Assembly: GCF_004011155.1 (NCBI RefSeq)
Contig: NZ_RJWG01000001.1
Coordinates: 249,189-313,188 of the forward strand
DNA length: 64,000 nt
Source: Clostridium prolinivorans
GTDB lineage: Bacteria; Bacillota; Clostridia; Clostridiales; Clostridiaceae
Direction: 5' to 3'
This document shows, one piece after another, positions 8,499 to 16,660 of the stretch. Position numbers and translations under genes: made by a program. The notes beneath the pieces are model-generated. The model saw only the letters and a list, made by a program, of their open reading frames with translations. It was not told where the DNA came from and made no database searches. Numbering within the stretch: the first letter of the stretch is position 1; every line of letters starts with the position of its first letter.

Positions 8499-10199
8499 AT
8501 GCTCCTTCAATTAAACATAAAAAATTTTGCACTTATTGAAAATTTAAGTATTACTTTTGATAAAGGATTTAATGTATTAACTGGAGAAACTGGTGCTGGA
8601 AAATCTATTTTGATTGATGCTATAAATTATGTTTTAGGAGGTAAATTTAGCAAAGATTTGATTAGAACAGGAGAAGAAAAAACTTATGTTGAAGCTATTT
8701 TTAGTATTGAAAATAGTAAAACGGTAGAAGTACTTTCAAATTTAGATATAGAATTTGATGATATTATAATAATTAGTAGAGAAACATTTCAATCTGGTAA
8801 AAGTATAGCTAAGGTTAATGGAAAATCTTTACTTTTATCTAATATAAGGACTATTGCTTCTACTATATTAGATATTCATGGGCAACATGAAAATCAAAAT
8901 TTATTAGATGTAAACAATCATATTTTTTATTTGGATTATTTTGCAGGAGAAACAATAAATAAATTACTGAAAGATTATAAAAATAAATATAAAAATTTTA
9001 TAGAAATAGAGCAAAAAATACAAAAAATTCAAGGAAAAGAAGAAGAAAAAGATAAACTTATTGATTTTTATAAATATCAAATAGATGAAATTAATAAAGC
9101 TAATTTAAAGGAAGATGAAGATATTATATTGGAAAAAGAATATTCAATATTATCAAATGCAGAAAAAATTAACAGAGTACTATCAACATGTTATAAAATT
9201 TTAAAAAACAATAATGATAGTTCTTTTTCTGCATATGATGCCTTAAGTATAGCTATTAAAGAATTAAGAGGTATCGAAAAACATGCAGAAAAAGTTAAAT
9301 TAATTGCAGATAATTTAGAAAGTATTTATTATAATCTTGAAGAAAATATAGAAGAAATTAGAGAACTTAAAGATAAAATTCAATATGATGAAAAAAAATT
9401 AGAATTTATAAATAGTAGAATTTATCAAATAAGTTTATATAAAAAAAAATATGGAAAAACAATAAAAGAAATTTTAGAATATAAGTGTAGAATTGAAGAT
9501 TTATATAATGATTTAATAAATAGTACTGAAATTGTTGAAAAATTAAAAAAAGAAAAAGATATTATATTAGAAGAAATACAAAGTTTATCTGATAAAATTC
9601 ATGAAATAAGAAAATCAGCATCTATAGAGCTTGAAAAAGCTGTAAAAGAAGAATTAAATTATGTAGGTCTTGAAAAAAGTACGTTTAAAATAGAAGTTAT
9701 AAAAACAGATAATTTTACAGATATTGGAAAAGATAAAGTTCAATTTTTAATTTCTACAAATCCTGGAGAACCATTAAGACCATTAGAAAAAATTGTATCG
9801 GGCGGAGAATTGTCTAGAATAATGTTAGCTTTAAAAACTGTATTTATTGATAAAGATATGATTCCTTCAATAATTTTTGATGAAATAGATGTAGGTATTA
9901 GTGGAAGAGTTGCTCAAAGTGTTGCTGAAAAAATGTACATACTTTCTAATAAACATCAAGTATTTTGTGTAACACATCTTCCTCAAATAGCTTGTATGTC
10001 AGATGTGCATTATTTAATTTCAAAAAAAACCAAAAATAATAAAACTTATACTTGTGTTATTAAAATGAATGAAAGTGAAAAGCAAAATGAAATAGCTAGA
10101 ATGATTGGTGGTGCTGAAGTTACCAAACTTACAATAGAGAATTCAAAAGAATTAATTAAAATAGCTGAACTGAAAAAAATGGAATTGAAAAATTTATAA
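8499..10199 (+). CDS. recN: DNA repair protein RecN
   Basis: 566 residues. It is an SMC-like ATPase for double-strand-break repair. Walker A GETGAGKS is at 29-36, two long coiled-coil arms run from about 150 to 380, the ABC signature VSGGELSRIMLALK follows, and Walker B is IIFDEIDVGISG. The D-loop/H-motif region is CVTHLPQIACMSD. SD GAGGAGG lies close upstream of the ATG, 2 nt after argR. No LexA box was seen nearby. As the last gene of the dxs cluster it is followed by a strong terminator. Confidence 0.96.
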   Translation: MLLQLNIKNFALIENLSITFDKGFNVLTGETGAGKSILIDAINYVLGGKFSKDLIRTGEEKTYVEAIFSIENSKTVEVLSNLDIEFDDIIIISRETFQSGKSIAKVNGKSLLLSNIRTIASTILDIHGQHENQNLLDVNNHIFYLDYFAGETINKLLKDYKNKYKNFIEIEQKIQKIQGKEEEKDKLIDFYKYQIDEINKANLKEDEDIILEKEYSILSNAEKINRVLSTCYKILKNNNDSSFSAYDALSIAIKELRGIEKHAEKVKLIADNLESIYYNLEENIEEIRELKDKIQYDEKKLEFINSRIYQISLYKKKYGKTIKEILEYKCRIEDLYNDLINSTEIVEKLKKEKDIILEEIQSLSDKIHEIRKSASIELEKAVKEELNYVGLEKSTFKIEVIKTDNFTDIGKDKVQFLISTNPGEPLRPLEKIVSGGELSRIMLALKTVFIDKDMIPSIIFDEIDVGISGRVAQSVAEKMYILSNKHQVFCVTHLPQIACMSDVHYLISKKTKNNKTYTCVIKMNESEKQNEIARMIGGAEVTKLTIENSKELIKIAELKKMELKNL

Positions 10200-10230
10200 A
10201 TAATTTTATTATTTAATTTATATGAAAAAA

Positions 10231-10265
10231 TAAAGCTATGGTTTATAAACCATAGCTTTATTTTT
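10231..10265 (+). terminator. Rho-independent terminator after recN
   Basis: A perfect 30-nt palindrome, TAAAGCTATGGTTTA (10231-10245) / TAAACCATAGCTTTA (10246-10260), followed by TTTTTAT. It ends the dxs-recN transcript. Confidence 0.9.
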
Positions 10266-10320
10266 ATGATAATTTATATTTTAAATTCAAACCATTAACT
10301 TTATATGAAATTTTATAATA

Positions 10321-10350
10321 GCATAATTAAATATTTAAAAGGGAAACTTA
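10321..10350 (+). promoter_or_regulatory. SigF/SigG-type promoter for spoIVB
   Basis: GCATA (10321-10325), 15-nt spacer, GGGAAACTTA (10341-10350). This fits the forespore-sigma pattern GYATA-N15-GGnnAnAnTR with one mismatch. spoIVB is forespore-expressed in Bacillus subtilis, so gene and promoter type agree. Confidence 0.6.
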
Positions 10351-10387
10351 AAGTTAGATAATTAATTAAAAGACAGGAGGTAAAAGC

Positions 10388-11611
10388 ATGAGAAAAAAAA
10401 GAATAGGACTAATATGCTCTTTTTTAACTCCTATCATTTTTTTAACTTTAAGTATATATCATATTGTTGGAAATATTCCTACAACTATTTTTATAAGAGA
10501 AGGTGCTCAGTTACAAAGTAATCATCTAATAAAACTTAAAGAAGAAGATAATATAAAAGTAAATAATTTGTTTGAAAATTCTAACACAAGAACAGCTAAA
10601 GCGAGTTTATTAGGAATAGTACCATTAAAATCTATATATGTAAAATCAGTTCCTTCAGAAATTTCTGTATATCCTGGAGGCCAGCCTATAGGAGTAAAAC
10701 TTAATACCAAAGGAGTATTAGTTGTTGCTTTATCTGATATAGAAACAGAAAAAGGAAAATCTAATAGTCCTGCTGCATTAGCAGGAGTACAAATAGGAGA
10801 TAATATTATAAAAATTAATAATATACCTATAAATAGTGCAGAACAAGTATCAAGATTAGTAAATGAATCAGATGGGAATGAACTTAATATTATTATAGAT
10901 AGAAAAGGAAATGAATTAATGAAAAAAATTAAACCCATAAAAAGCATAAAAGATGATAAATTTAAAATAGGTCTTTGGGTAAGAGATTCTACTGCTGGAG
11001 TAGGAACATTGACTTTTTATGATAATGTATCTAAAAAATTTGGAGCATTAGGTCATCCTATAACAGATTCAGATACTGGGACTACATTAAATATAAGTTA
11101 TGGAGAAATAGTATCTTCATCCATAGTATCTGTAAGAAAAGGAACAAGAGGGAATCCAGGTGAATTAAAAGGAATATTTGTTAATGAAGATGTAACTATT
11201 GGTAATATTTCTAAGAACACTGATTGTGGAATATTTGGAAGTAGTAATAAAGATTTAATAAACAAAAAATTTAATAAACCTATAAAAATTGGATTAAGAA
11301 ATGAAATAAAAGAAGGCCCCGCTAAAATAATAACTACCATTGATGGAGAAGAACCTAGAGCATATGATATAAAAATTGAAAAATTGCTTGAGCAAGATAT
11401 ACCTGGTCCAAAGAGTATGCTTATTAGAGTAGTAGATCCAGAACTTTTACAAAAAACTGGAGGTATAGTCCAAGGAATGAGTGGAAGTCCTATAATACAA
11501 GACAATAAATTAGTAGGTGCCGTAACTCATGTTCTAATAAATAAACCAGATACCGGTTATGGGATTTATATAGAATGGATGTTAAAAGATTCTGATATTT
11601 TGACAAAATAA
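10388..11611 (+). CDS. spoIVB: SpoIVB signalling serine peptidase (S55)
   Basis: 407 residues. An N-terminal membrane anchor lies at about 5-28, a PDZ domain at about 100-185 (SPAALAGVQIGDNIIKIN, shown in part) and an S55 peptidase domain after it with LGHPITDSDTGT (H223) and GMSGSPIIQ (363-371). SpoIVB is secreted from the forespore into the intermembrane space, where it triggers pro-sigma-K processing in Bacillus and has further roles in engulfed-forespore development. SD AGGAGG lies upstream of the ATG. A forespore-type promoter precedes it. spo0A follows, the conserved recN-spoIVB-spo0A order. Confidence 0.95.
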   Translation: MRKKRIGLICSFLTPIIFLTLSIYHIVGNIPTTIFIREGAQLQSNHLIKLKEEDNIKVNNLFENSNTRTAKASLLGIVPLKSIYVKSVPSEISVYPGGQPIGVKLNTKGVLVVALSDIETEKGKSNSPAALAGVQIGDNIIKINNIPINSAEQVSRLVNESDGNELNIIIDRKGNELMKKIKPIKSIKDDKFKIGLWVRDSTAGVGTLTFYDNVSKKFGALGHPITDSDTGTTLNISYGEIVSSSIVSVRKGTRGNPGELKGIFVNEDVTIGNISKNTDCGIFGSSNKDLINKKFNKPIKIGLRNEIKEGPAKIITTIDGEEPRAYDIKIEKLLEQDIPGPKSMLIRVVDPELLQKTGGIVQGMSGSPIIQDNKLVGAVTHVLINKPDTGYGIYIEWMLKDSDILTK

Positions 11612-11640
11612 GTAGTAATTATATTAATATAATAGTATAA

Positions 11641-11697
11641 TAAATAATAAATGAACATAAAATTTATTAAAGATATTTTATGTTCATTTATTATTTA
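11641..11697 (+). terminator. Terminator between spoIVB and spo0A
   Basis: Perfect 23-bp stem, arms 11641-11663 and 11675-11697 (outer sequence TAAATAATAAATGAACAT / ATGTTCATTTATTATTTA), 11-nt loop, followed by TTTTGC. It isolates spo0A from spoIVB. Confidence 0.85.
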
Positions 11698-11710
11698 TTT
11701 TGCCCATATA

Positions 11711-11750
11711 AACCAAAAATTATAATATATAAACAAAAAATTATAATATA
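11711..11750 (+). repeat. Short direct repeat upstream of spo0A
   Basis: Two near-identical 20-nt units in tandem, AACCAAAAATTATAATATAT (11711-11730) and AAACAAAAAATTATAATATA (11731-11750), each with a TATAAT string, directly before the SigH -35. They may include a second, vegetative promoter, or be chance in AT-rich DNA. Confidence 0.4.
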
Positions 11751-11751
11751 A

Positions 11752-11780
11752 GAAGGATTTATTTATTTCTTGTCGAATTT
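11752..11780 (+). promoter_or_regulatory. SigH promoter of spo0A with Spo0A box
   Basis: GAAGGATTT (11752-11760), 11-nt spacer, GTCGAATTT (11772-11780). Both halves match the SigH consensus RnAGGAWWW-N11/12-RnnGAATWW without mismatch. TGTCGAA (11771-11777), a perfect Spo0A box, overlaps the -10 element, suggesting direct autoregulation. spo0A has a SigH promoter with 0A boxes in Bacillus subtilis. Confidence 0.8.
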
Positions 11781-11826
11781 ATTATTTGTTAAGATATGGA
11801 ATTCAGTATGAGGGGAGTATTTAAAT

Positions 11827-12639
11827 ATGGAAGAATCAAAAATCAATGTAGTCATTGCAGATGATAATAAAGAATTTTGCAGTATTCTTAATGACTATTT
11901 ATTAAACCAAAAAGATATAGTAGTTACGGGGATTGCAAAAGACGGGGTAGAAGCATTAGAATTAATTCAACTAAAAAAACCAGATTTGGTAGTACTTGAT
12001 ATTATTATGCCTCATCTTGATGGATTAGGAGTATTAGAAAGACTTAATAGCATGAATATAAATCCAATGCCTAGAATTATTGTACTTTCTGCAGTAGGTC
12101 AAGATAAAATAACACAAAGAGCTATAACTCTTGGTGCTGATTATTATGTTGTTAAACCATTTGATATGGATGTATTTATTAAAAGAATTAGACAAATGTT
12201 TAACAATACTATTTCTAGTAATGATTCAAAAAAAACAGTATCTATTTTGGATAATACGGATATTAAATTAAATAAAAACGAGTTTACAGATTTAGAATCT
12301 GAAATAACATCGATTATACATGAAATAGGTGTGCCTGCCCATATTAAAGGATATATGTACTTAAGAGAAGCAATAAACATGGTTGTAAATGACATTGAAC
12401 TTTTATCAGCTGTAACAAAAGAGCTTTATCCATCTATAGCAGAAAAATATAATACTACAGCAAGTCGTGTGGAAAGAGCAATAAGGCATGCTATAGAAGT
12501 AGCATGGAGTAGAGGACAAGTTGATACTATAAATAAATTATTTGGATATACCATACATAACGATAAAGGTAAGCCTACAAATAGTGAATTTATTGCAATG
12601 GTGGCTGATAAACTTCGTCTAAAAAATAAGGTATCTTAA
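11827..12639 (+). CDS. spo0A: Sporulation master regulator Spo0A
   Basis: 270 residues. The N-terminal receiver domain (about 5-120) has acidic D12/D13, the phosphoacceptor D58 in [12 protein letters not shown] and the lysine motif VVKPFDMD. After a linker rich in Ser/Asn/Lys comes the Spo0A C-terminal DNA-binding domain (about 155-270). It includes [18 protein letters not shown] and the recognition helix [18 protein letters not shown]. When phosphorylated it activates and represses early sporulation genes at 0A boxes. SD GAGGGGAG precedes the ATG. It is monocistronic, flanked by terminators. Confidence 0.97.
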   Translation: MEESKINVVIADDNKEFCSILNDYLLNQKDIVVTGIAKDGVEALELIQLKKPDLVVLDIIMPHLDGLGVLERLNSMNINPMPRIIVLSAVGQDKITQRAITLGADYYVVKPFDMDVFIKRIRQMFNNTISSNDSKKTVSILDNTDIKLNKNEFTDLESEITSIIHEIGVPAHIKGYMYLREAINMVVNDIELLSAVTKELYPSIAEKYNTTASRVERAIRHAIEVAWSRGQVDTINKLFGYTIHNDKGKPTNSEFIAMVADKLRLKNKVS

Positions 12640-12737
12640 ATTTAGAAAATTAATGTTTTTTATAGTATAATTGGTTAACTTTTATATAAAATAAAAATTT
12701 ATGTACAAATATATAGAAATATATAGAAAAAACATGT

Positions 12738-12782
12738 AAACTTTCTTCATTTACTTATTAATGAAGAAAGTTTATTTTTTTA
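12738..12782 (+). terminator. First hairpin after spo0A
   Basis: Perfect 14-bp stem AAACTTTCTTCATT (12738-12751) / AATGAAGAAAGTTT (12760-12773), 8-nt loop, followed by ATTTTTTTAT. It is a standard intrinsic terminator about 100 nt after the spo0A stop codon. Confidence 0.85.
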
Positions 12783-12838
12783 TAAAAATTATTATTAAGG
12801 TATTTAATAAATTATTTAGTATAAATCTTCCTTTAAGT

Positions 12839-12890
12839 AATATGCATAATTAATTTTTAAAAATTAATTATGCATATTCTTTTTTTTTAT
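12839..12890 (+). terminator. Second hairpin after spo0A, perfect 40-nt palindrome
   Basis: AATATGCATAATTAATTTTT (12839-12858) is directly followed by its exact reverse complement (12859-12878), then CTTTTTTTTTAT. It looks like a terminator but ends only 54 nt before spoIIM. Its right arm supplies the -35 of a possible SigE promoter. Confidence 0.6.
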
Positions 12891-12900
12891 ATCATAAATA
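12872..12900 (+). promoter_or_regulatory. Possible SigE promoter for spoIIM
   Basis: GCATATT (12872-12878), 14-nt spacer, CATAAATA (12893-12900), close to the mother-cell SigE pattern KMATATT-N14-CATACAnT. spoIIM is SigE-dependent in Bacillus subtilis. The -10 has mismatches and the region is AT-rich, so this is tentative. Confidence 0.35.
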
Positions 12901-12932
12901 TTAAAAGATGATTAACAAAGGGGGATAAAGTT

Positions 12933-13562
12933 ATGTCCAACGGGAAAAAAATATTTGATTTTAACAAACACCTTCAAGATAATTTTTGGTTATACATAAT
13001 AAGTATACTTTGTATATTTACTGGTATTGTTTTAGGAATATATGCCGTTAAATATATGGAAAATTTTGAAAATGAAAGTTTACTTAGTTATTTAAATAGT
13101 TTTACTCAAAATATATCTCAAGGTAATTTTAAATATAAAAGTATGTTCAATGATATATTAAAAAATAATTTTCCTATAATTATTGCTATATGGTTTTTAG
13201 GTTTAACGATGATAGGAATTCCAATAATATTAATTATAGATTTAATGAAAGGATTTACTGTTGGATTTACTATTAGCTTTGTTATAAAAGCATTTGGGGG
13301 GAAAGGTATAGAGATGGCTATATTAGGAATTTTACCTCAAAACATTATATATATTCTATGTATAATAATTTCTTCAGTAATAGCTATGGAATTTTCTTTA
13401 AACATAATTAAAGATAAATTAAATAGACAATGGTCAAATAGTATTTTTATAAAAGTATCATCATATTCATTAGTATTTATAATTATTTTTTTTATTCAAT
13501 GCACAGGTTTTTTAATTGAAACTTTTATTATACCTAATATAATGAAATTAATTATGGTATAG
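12933..13562 (+). CDS. spoIIM: Stage II sporulation protein M
   Basis: 209 residues, an integral membrane protein with about five hydrophobic segments (near 15-40, 80-100, 105-125, 130-160 and 175-200). The family's central stretch IWFLGLTMIGIPIILIIDLMKGF (seen in part) and GFTISFVIKAFGGKG...LPQNIIYI are recognisable. With SpoIID and SpoIIP it forms the DMP machine that remodels septal peptidoglycan during engulfment. SD GGGGGA lies before the ATG. In Bacillus subtilis xerD, drm and pupG lie between spoIIM and dacF. None is present here. Confidence 0.93.
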   Translation: MSNGKKIFDFNKHLQDNFWLYIISILCIFTGIVLGIYAVKYMENFENESLLSYLNSFTQNISQGNFKYKSMFNDILKNNFPIIIAIWFLGLTMIGIPIILIIDLMKGFTVGFTISFVIKAFGGKGIEMAILGILPQNIIYILCIIISSVIAMEFSLNIIKDKLNRQWSNSIFIKVSSYSLVFIIIFFIQCTGFLIETFIIPNIMKLIMV

Positions 13563-13575
13563 GATGTGAATTTAT

Positions 13576-13803
13576 TTGGATAATAACAATTCTTTTATTA
13601 AGGCTATAATTTTATTTTTCAAATGTTTTTTTATTTTAATTATTTTTGCTGACTTATTACCTAAAATAATTGATAAAATTTTGTATAAAATTTACTATTC
13701 TAAATTTTATTATAATAGTATTTTTGTAAATTATATAATAAACACGAATAGTAAAATAATATATAATTATATTTACATATTTAGATTATTATTTAATTTT
13801 TAA
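13576..13803 (+). CDS. Small hydrophobic protein of unknown function
   Basis: 75 residues, TTG start with SD AGGATG upstream, 13 nt after spoIIM. One clear transmembrane segment is present (about 8-25: AIILFFKCFFILIIF), followed by a Tyr/Ile/Asn-rich basic tail. I do not recognise the family. The spacing and strand suggest co-expression with spoIIM during sporulation. A terminator follows directly. In a genome this AT-rich, an open frame of this length could be spurious, but the SD and tight spacing favour a real gene. Confidence 0.5.
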   Translation: MDNNNSFIKAIILFFKCFFILIIFADLLPKIIDKILYKIYYSKFYYNSIFVNYIINTNSKIIYNYIYIFRLLFNF

Positions 13804-13810
13804 TCTAAGT

Positions 13811-13852
13811 ATAAAAGCGTGCAAGTTTAAAATAAATGCACGCTTTTATTAT
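13811..13852 (+). terminator. Terminator after spoIIM cluster
   Basis: Perfect 13-bp stem ATAAAAGCGTGCA (13811-13823) / TGCACGCTTTTAT (13837-13849), 13-nt loop. The 3' arm carries the U-rich CTTTTATTAT. Confidence 0.88.
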
Positions 13853-13961
13853 GTAGTAAAGGTAAAATATAATACAATTATAAAATTAAAATTTATATGG
13901 AAATAAAAATTTTAATATATGATAAAGAAAATAATTCCTATAATTTTATAATATAAATATG

Positions 13962-13990
13962 TGATAATTTTAGTTAAAGAGGTAAAACTA
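13962..13990 (+). promoter_or_regulatory. SigF/SigG-type promoter for dacF
   Basis: TGATA (13962-13966), 14-nt spacer, GGTAAAACTA (13981-13990). The -10 fits GGnnAnAnTR perfectly and the -35 matches three of five positions. dacF is SigF/SigG controlled in Bacillus subtilis. The SD of dacF lies about 10 nt downstream, so the leader would be very short. Confidence 0.5.
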
Positions 13991-14012
13991 TCTTTAGAAA
14001 GGAGGATTCTAC

Positions 14013-15185
14013 ATGAAAAAAAATATAAAAATAACAAGCATTTTAATGTCAATATTATTTACTACTCAAATATTTGTGACAAAAGTTAGTGCAGCGGATA
14101 ATGATGAATTAAATATAGATGCAAAATCTGCATTACTAATGGAACCAGTATCTGGAAAAATAATTTATGAAAAAAAAGCTCATGATAAATATGCACCAGC
14201 TTCTGTAACTAAAATTATGACAATGCTTCTTGCTATGGAAGCCGTAGATAATCATAAAATTAAACTTTCAGATAAAGTTACTATAAGCGAAAATGCTAAA
14301 AAAATGGGTGGAAGTACTATGCTTCTAGATACAGGTGAGATTAGAACTGTTGAAGAACTTTTAAAAGGTATTGCAATTGCTTCAGGAAATGATGCCGCAG
14401 TAGCTATGGCCGAATATATAGCAGGAAGTGAAGATTCATTTGTAAAACTTATGAATGAAAAAGCAAAAGCATTAGGAATGAATGATACTACGTTTAAAAA
14501 TTGTACAGGATTAAGTGCAGAAGGACATTTAACTAGTGCTTATGACATATCAATAATGTCTAGAGAACTATTAAAGCATCCTACTATTTTAAAATATACT
14601 GGAACATATATGGAAACTATATCAGAAGGTAGAAAAACACCTATAGAACTTGTAAATCATAATAAGTTAGTTAGATTTTTTAAAGGGTGTGATGGATTAA
14701 AAACTGGTTTTACAAATGAAGCTAAATATTGTATTTCTGCTACAGCAGTAAGAGATGGAGTAAGAATGCTTACAGTAATTATGGGCTCACCTACTTATAA
14801 AATAAGAAATAAAGATGCTAGTATGCTTTTAAATTACGGTTTTTCAAAATATGAATCTAAAAAAATTATATCTAAAGATGAAGAAATAGAAAAAATTCCT
14901 ATAAACAAACAAGGAGACAAATATTTTATAGCTAAAGCTGCAAAAGATTTAGAAATTATAATTGAAAAAGGTGTAAATAAAAAAATAGACAAAAAATGTA
15001 TATTAAACATTGATAAAAATAAGAGAGAATATAAAAAAGGTGAAATTATAGGTTATTGTGAAGTGTATATAGATAATACTTTAGTAGGTAAAATAGAAAT
15101 ATATACTGATAGAGATTTTAAAATAGGAGGATTACTAGAGAATTTTAAAAGTAATTTAAAAAATATGTTTGAAAAAGCAATATAA
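14013..15185 (+). CDS. dacF: D-alanyl-D-alanine carboxypeptidase, DacF type (S11)
   Basis: 390 residues. A signal peptide (1-27, cleavage near VSA-ADN) precedes the penicillin-binding domain with SVTK (S64, K67), SGN (124-126) and KTG (230-232). A C-terminal beta domain from about 285 ends in an amphipathic membrane-associating stretch (FKSNLKNMFEKAI). It removes the terminal D-Ala of peptidoglycan stem peptides outside the membrane and, in sporulation, modifies cortex or germ-cell wall. SD AAAGGAGG. The forespore-type promoter and the neighbours support DacF. A second S11 enzyme lies at 17.8 kb. Confidence 0.93.
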   Translation: MKKNIKITSILMSILFTTQIFVTKVSAADNDELNIDAKSALLMEPVSGKIIYEKKAHDKYAPASVTKIMTMLLAMEAVDNHKIKLSDKVTISENAKKMGGSTMLLDTGEIRTVEELLKGIAIASGNDAAVAMAEYIAGSEDSFVKLMNEKAKALGMNDTTFKNCTGLSAEGHLTSAYDISIMSRELLKHPTILKYTGTYMETISEGRKTPIELVNHNKLVRFFKGCDGLKTGFTNEAKYCISATAVRDGVRMLTVIMGSPTYKIRNKDASMLLNYGFSKYESKKIISKDEEIEKIPINKQGDKYFIAKAAKDLEIIIEKGVNKKIDKKCILNIDKNKREYKKGEIIGYCEVYIDNTLVGKIEIYTDRDFKIGGLLENFKSNLKNMFEKAI

Positions 15186-15186
15186 A

Positions 15187-15240
15187 TAAAAATAGAAGAA
15201 CATAAATATTTTAATATTTATGTTCTTCTATTTTTATTTG
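15187..15240 (+). terminator. Terminator after dacF
   Basis: Perfect 24-bp arms, 15187-15210 and 15213-15236 (inner part AGAAGAACATAAATATT / AATATTTATGTTCTTCT), with a U-rich end CTATTTTTATTTG. It begins 2 nt after the dacF stop. Confidence 0.88.
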
Positions 15241-15305
15241 TAAAATGTAGCATAAAGCTATAAAATATTTATATATTATTAAAACATTTATTAGGGGAGA
15301 TTTTT

Positions 15306-16058
15306 ATGGCTTTAAATATAAAAGTTGGTGATTTTGAAGGACCATTTGATTTGCTTTTACATTTAATAAAAAAAAATCAGATGGATATATATGACATAAA
15401 AATATATGACATAACTAATCAATATATTGAGTACATAAATCAAATGAAAGAATTAGATTTAGAAATTACATCTGAGTTTATATTAATAGCTGCTACATTA
15501 TTAGAGATTAAATCAAAAATGCTACTTCCAAAATTAAAAGAAGAGGAGCTATCAATAGATGAAGAATCCGATCCTAGAAAAGAATTAGTTTCTAAACTTA
15601 TAGAGTATAAAAAGTTTAAATATATAGCTAATTATTTAAAAGATAAAGAAGAATCTAGAAAAATAGTTTTTACTAAAAAACCAGAAATAATTGAAGATAA
15701 AAATAATAAAAATGATAATTTAGAAATACTTAATAGTTTAACTATAATTGATCTTTATAATATATATAACGAATTAATAGAAAAATATAATAATAAAATA
15801 AATAAAGAAAATGTTATAGAAAGGCAAATATCTTTAGATGCTTATAAAATAGAAGATAAAATAATTTATTTAAAAGAAAAAATATTAAAACATAATCATT
15901 TACTTTTTTCTAATGTAGTACAAGAGTGTAAAAATAAAATAGAAATAGTAGTAACATTTTTGGCTATGTTAGAGTTGATAAAACTTAAAGAAATAAAAGC
16001 AATACAAGAAAAGAATTTTACTGAAATTTATTTAGAAAGGATATATGACAATGAATAG
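15306..16058 (+). CDS. scpA: Segregation and condensation protein A
   Basis: 250 residues, the kleisin of the bacterial condensin SMC-ScpA-ScpB. The N-terminal helical domain has the family signature DFEGPFDLLLHLIKKNQMDIYDI (shown here as GPFDLLLHLIKKNQMDIYDI), which contacts the SMC neck. The middle part, including EFILIAATLLEIKSKMLLP, precedes a Lys/Asn-rich linker. A C-terminal winged helix (about 185-250) binds the SMC head. SD GGGGAG. scpB overlaps its 3' end. Confidence 0.95.
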   Translation: MALNIKVGDFEGPFDLLLHLIKKNQMDIYDIKIYDITNQYIEYINQMKELDLEITSEFILIAATLLEIKSKMLLPKLKEEELSIDEESDPRKELVSKLIEYKKFKYIANYLKDKEESRKIVFTKKPEIIEDKNNKNDNLEILNSLTIIDLYNIYNELIEKYNNKINKENVIERQISLDAYKIEDKIIYLKEKILKHNHLLFSNVVQECKNKIEIVVTFLAMLELIKLKEIKAIQEKNFTEIYLERIYDNE

Positions 16059-16626
16059 TAAAACAGAAGAAAAAAATTTATCAAAAAAACAAAAATATTT
16101 TTCTATTATTGAATCTTTAATATTTGTATCAGGAGAGCCATTAAAGCTTAAAGAAATAGCTTCAATTATTGAACTTGATATCGAGTCAACAAAAGAAATA
16201 ATGAAAGAATTGATTAAAAAATATGATAATTTAGAAAGAGGGATAGAATTAGTTAATATTGAAGATGGATATCAGTTTGTTACTAAATCTGAAAATAGTA
16301 ATTATATTCAGAAACTTTTAAAAACAAACACAAGACAATCTTTATCTCAAGCAGCATTGGAAACATTGTCAATTATTGCATATAAACAACCCGTTACTAG
16401 AATTACTATTGATGAAATTAGAGGTGTTAAAAGTGATAAAGCTATTTCAACTTTGTTAGAAAAAGGACTTATTAAAGAATCAGGTAGATTGGAAGTTGCA
16501 GGAAGACCTATATTATATTCAACTACCGATAAATTTCTTTTATATTTTGGTTTAGAAAATTTGCAACAAATGCCTTCTTTAGATGAATTTCTAAAATTAG
16601 AAGATATAAATAATATAGATATATAA
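16045..16626 (+). CDS. scpB: Segregation and condensation protein B
   Basis: 193 residues. Two winged-helix domains carry the signatures SIIESLIFVSGEPLKLKEIA, RGIELVNIEDGYQFVTK, SLSQAALETLSIIAYKQPVTR and IDEIRGVKSDKAISTLLEKGLI. It dimerises and binds ScpA to regulate SMC. The frame overlaps scpA by 14 nt. An SD AAAGG (16036-16040) could serve ATG 16045 or, with better spacing, ATG 16051, so the true start may be two codons downstream. A bidirectional terminator follows. Confidence 0.95.
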   Translation: MTMNSKTEEKNLSKKQKYFSIIESLIFVSGEPLKLKEIASIIELDIESTKEIMKELIKKYDNLERGIELVNIEDGYQFVTKSENSNYIQKLLKTNTRQSLSQAALETLSIIAYKQPVTRITIDEIRGVKSDKAISTLLEKGLIKESGRLEVAGRPILYSTTDKFLLYFGLENLQQMPSLDEFLKLEDINNIDI

Positions 16627-16630
16627 AAAT

Positions 16631-16660
16631 AAAAACTAAGGAGAAAGTCCTTAGTTTTTA
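16631..16660. terminator. Bidirectional terminator between scpB and ytfJ
   Basis: Perfect 12-bp stem AAAAACTAAGGA (16631-16642) / TCCTTAGTTTTT (16648-16659), 5-nt loop. It has a U-run on the plus strand and an A-run before it for the opposite direction. It overlaps the last codons of ytfJ. Confidence 0.88.

Noticed and set aside
10522-10947. 141-codon minus-strand frame inside spoIVB
   Set aside because: Antisense shadow of a well-supported gene with no SD. The same holds for other long antisense frames such as 58024-58494 opposite pnp and 43596-43898 opposite ptsH.
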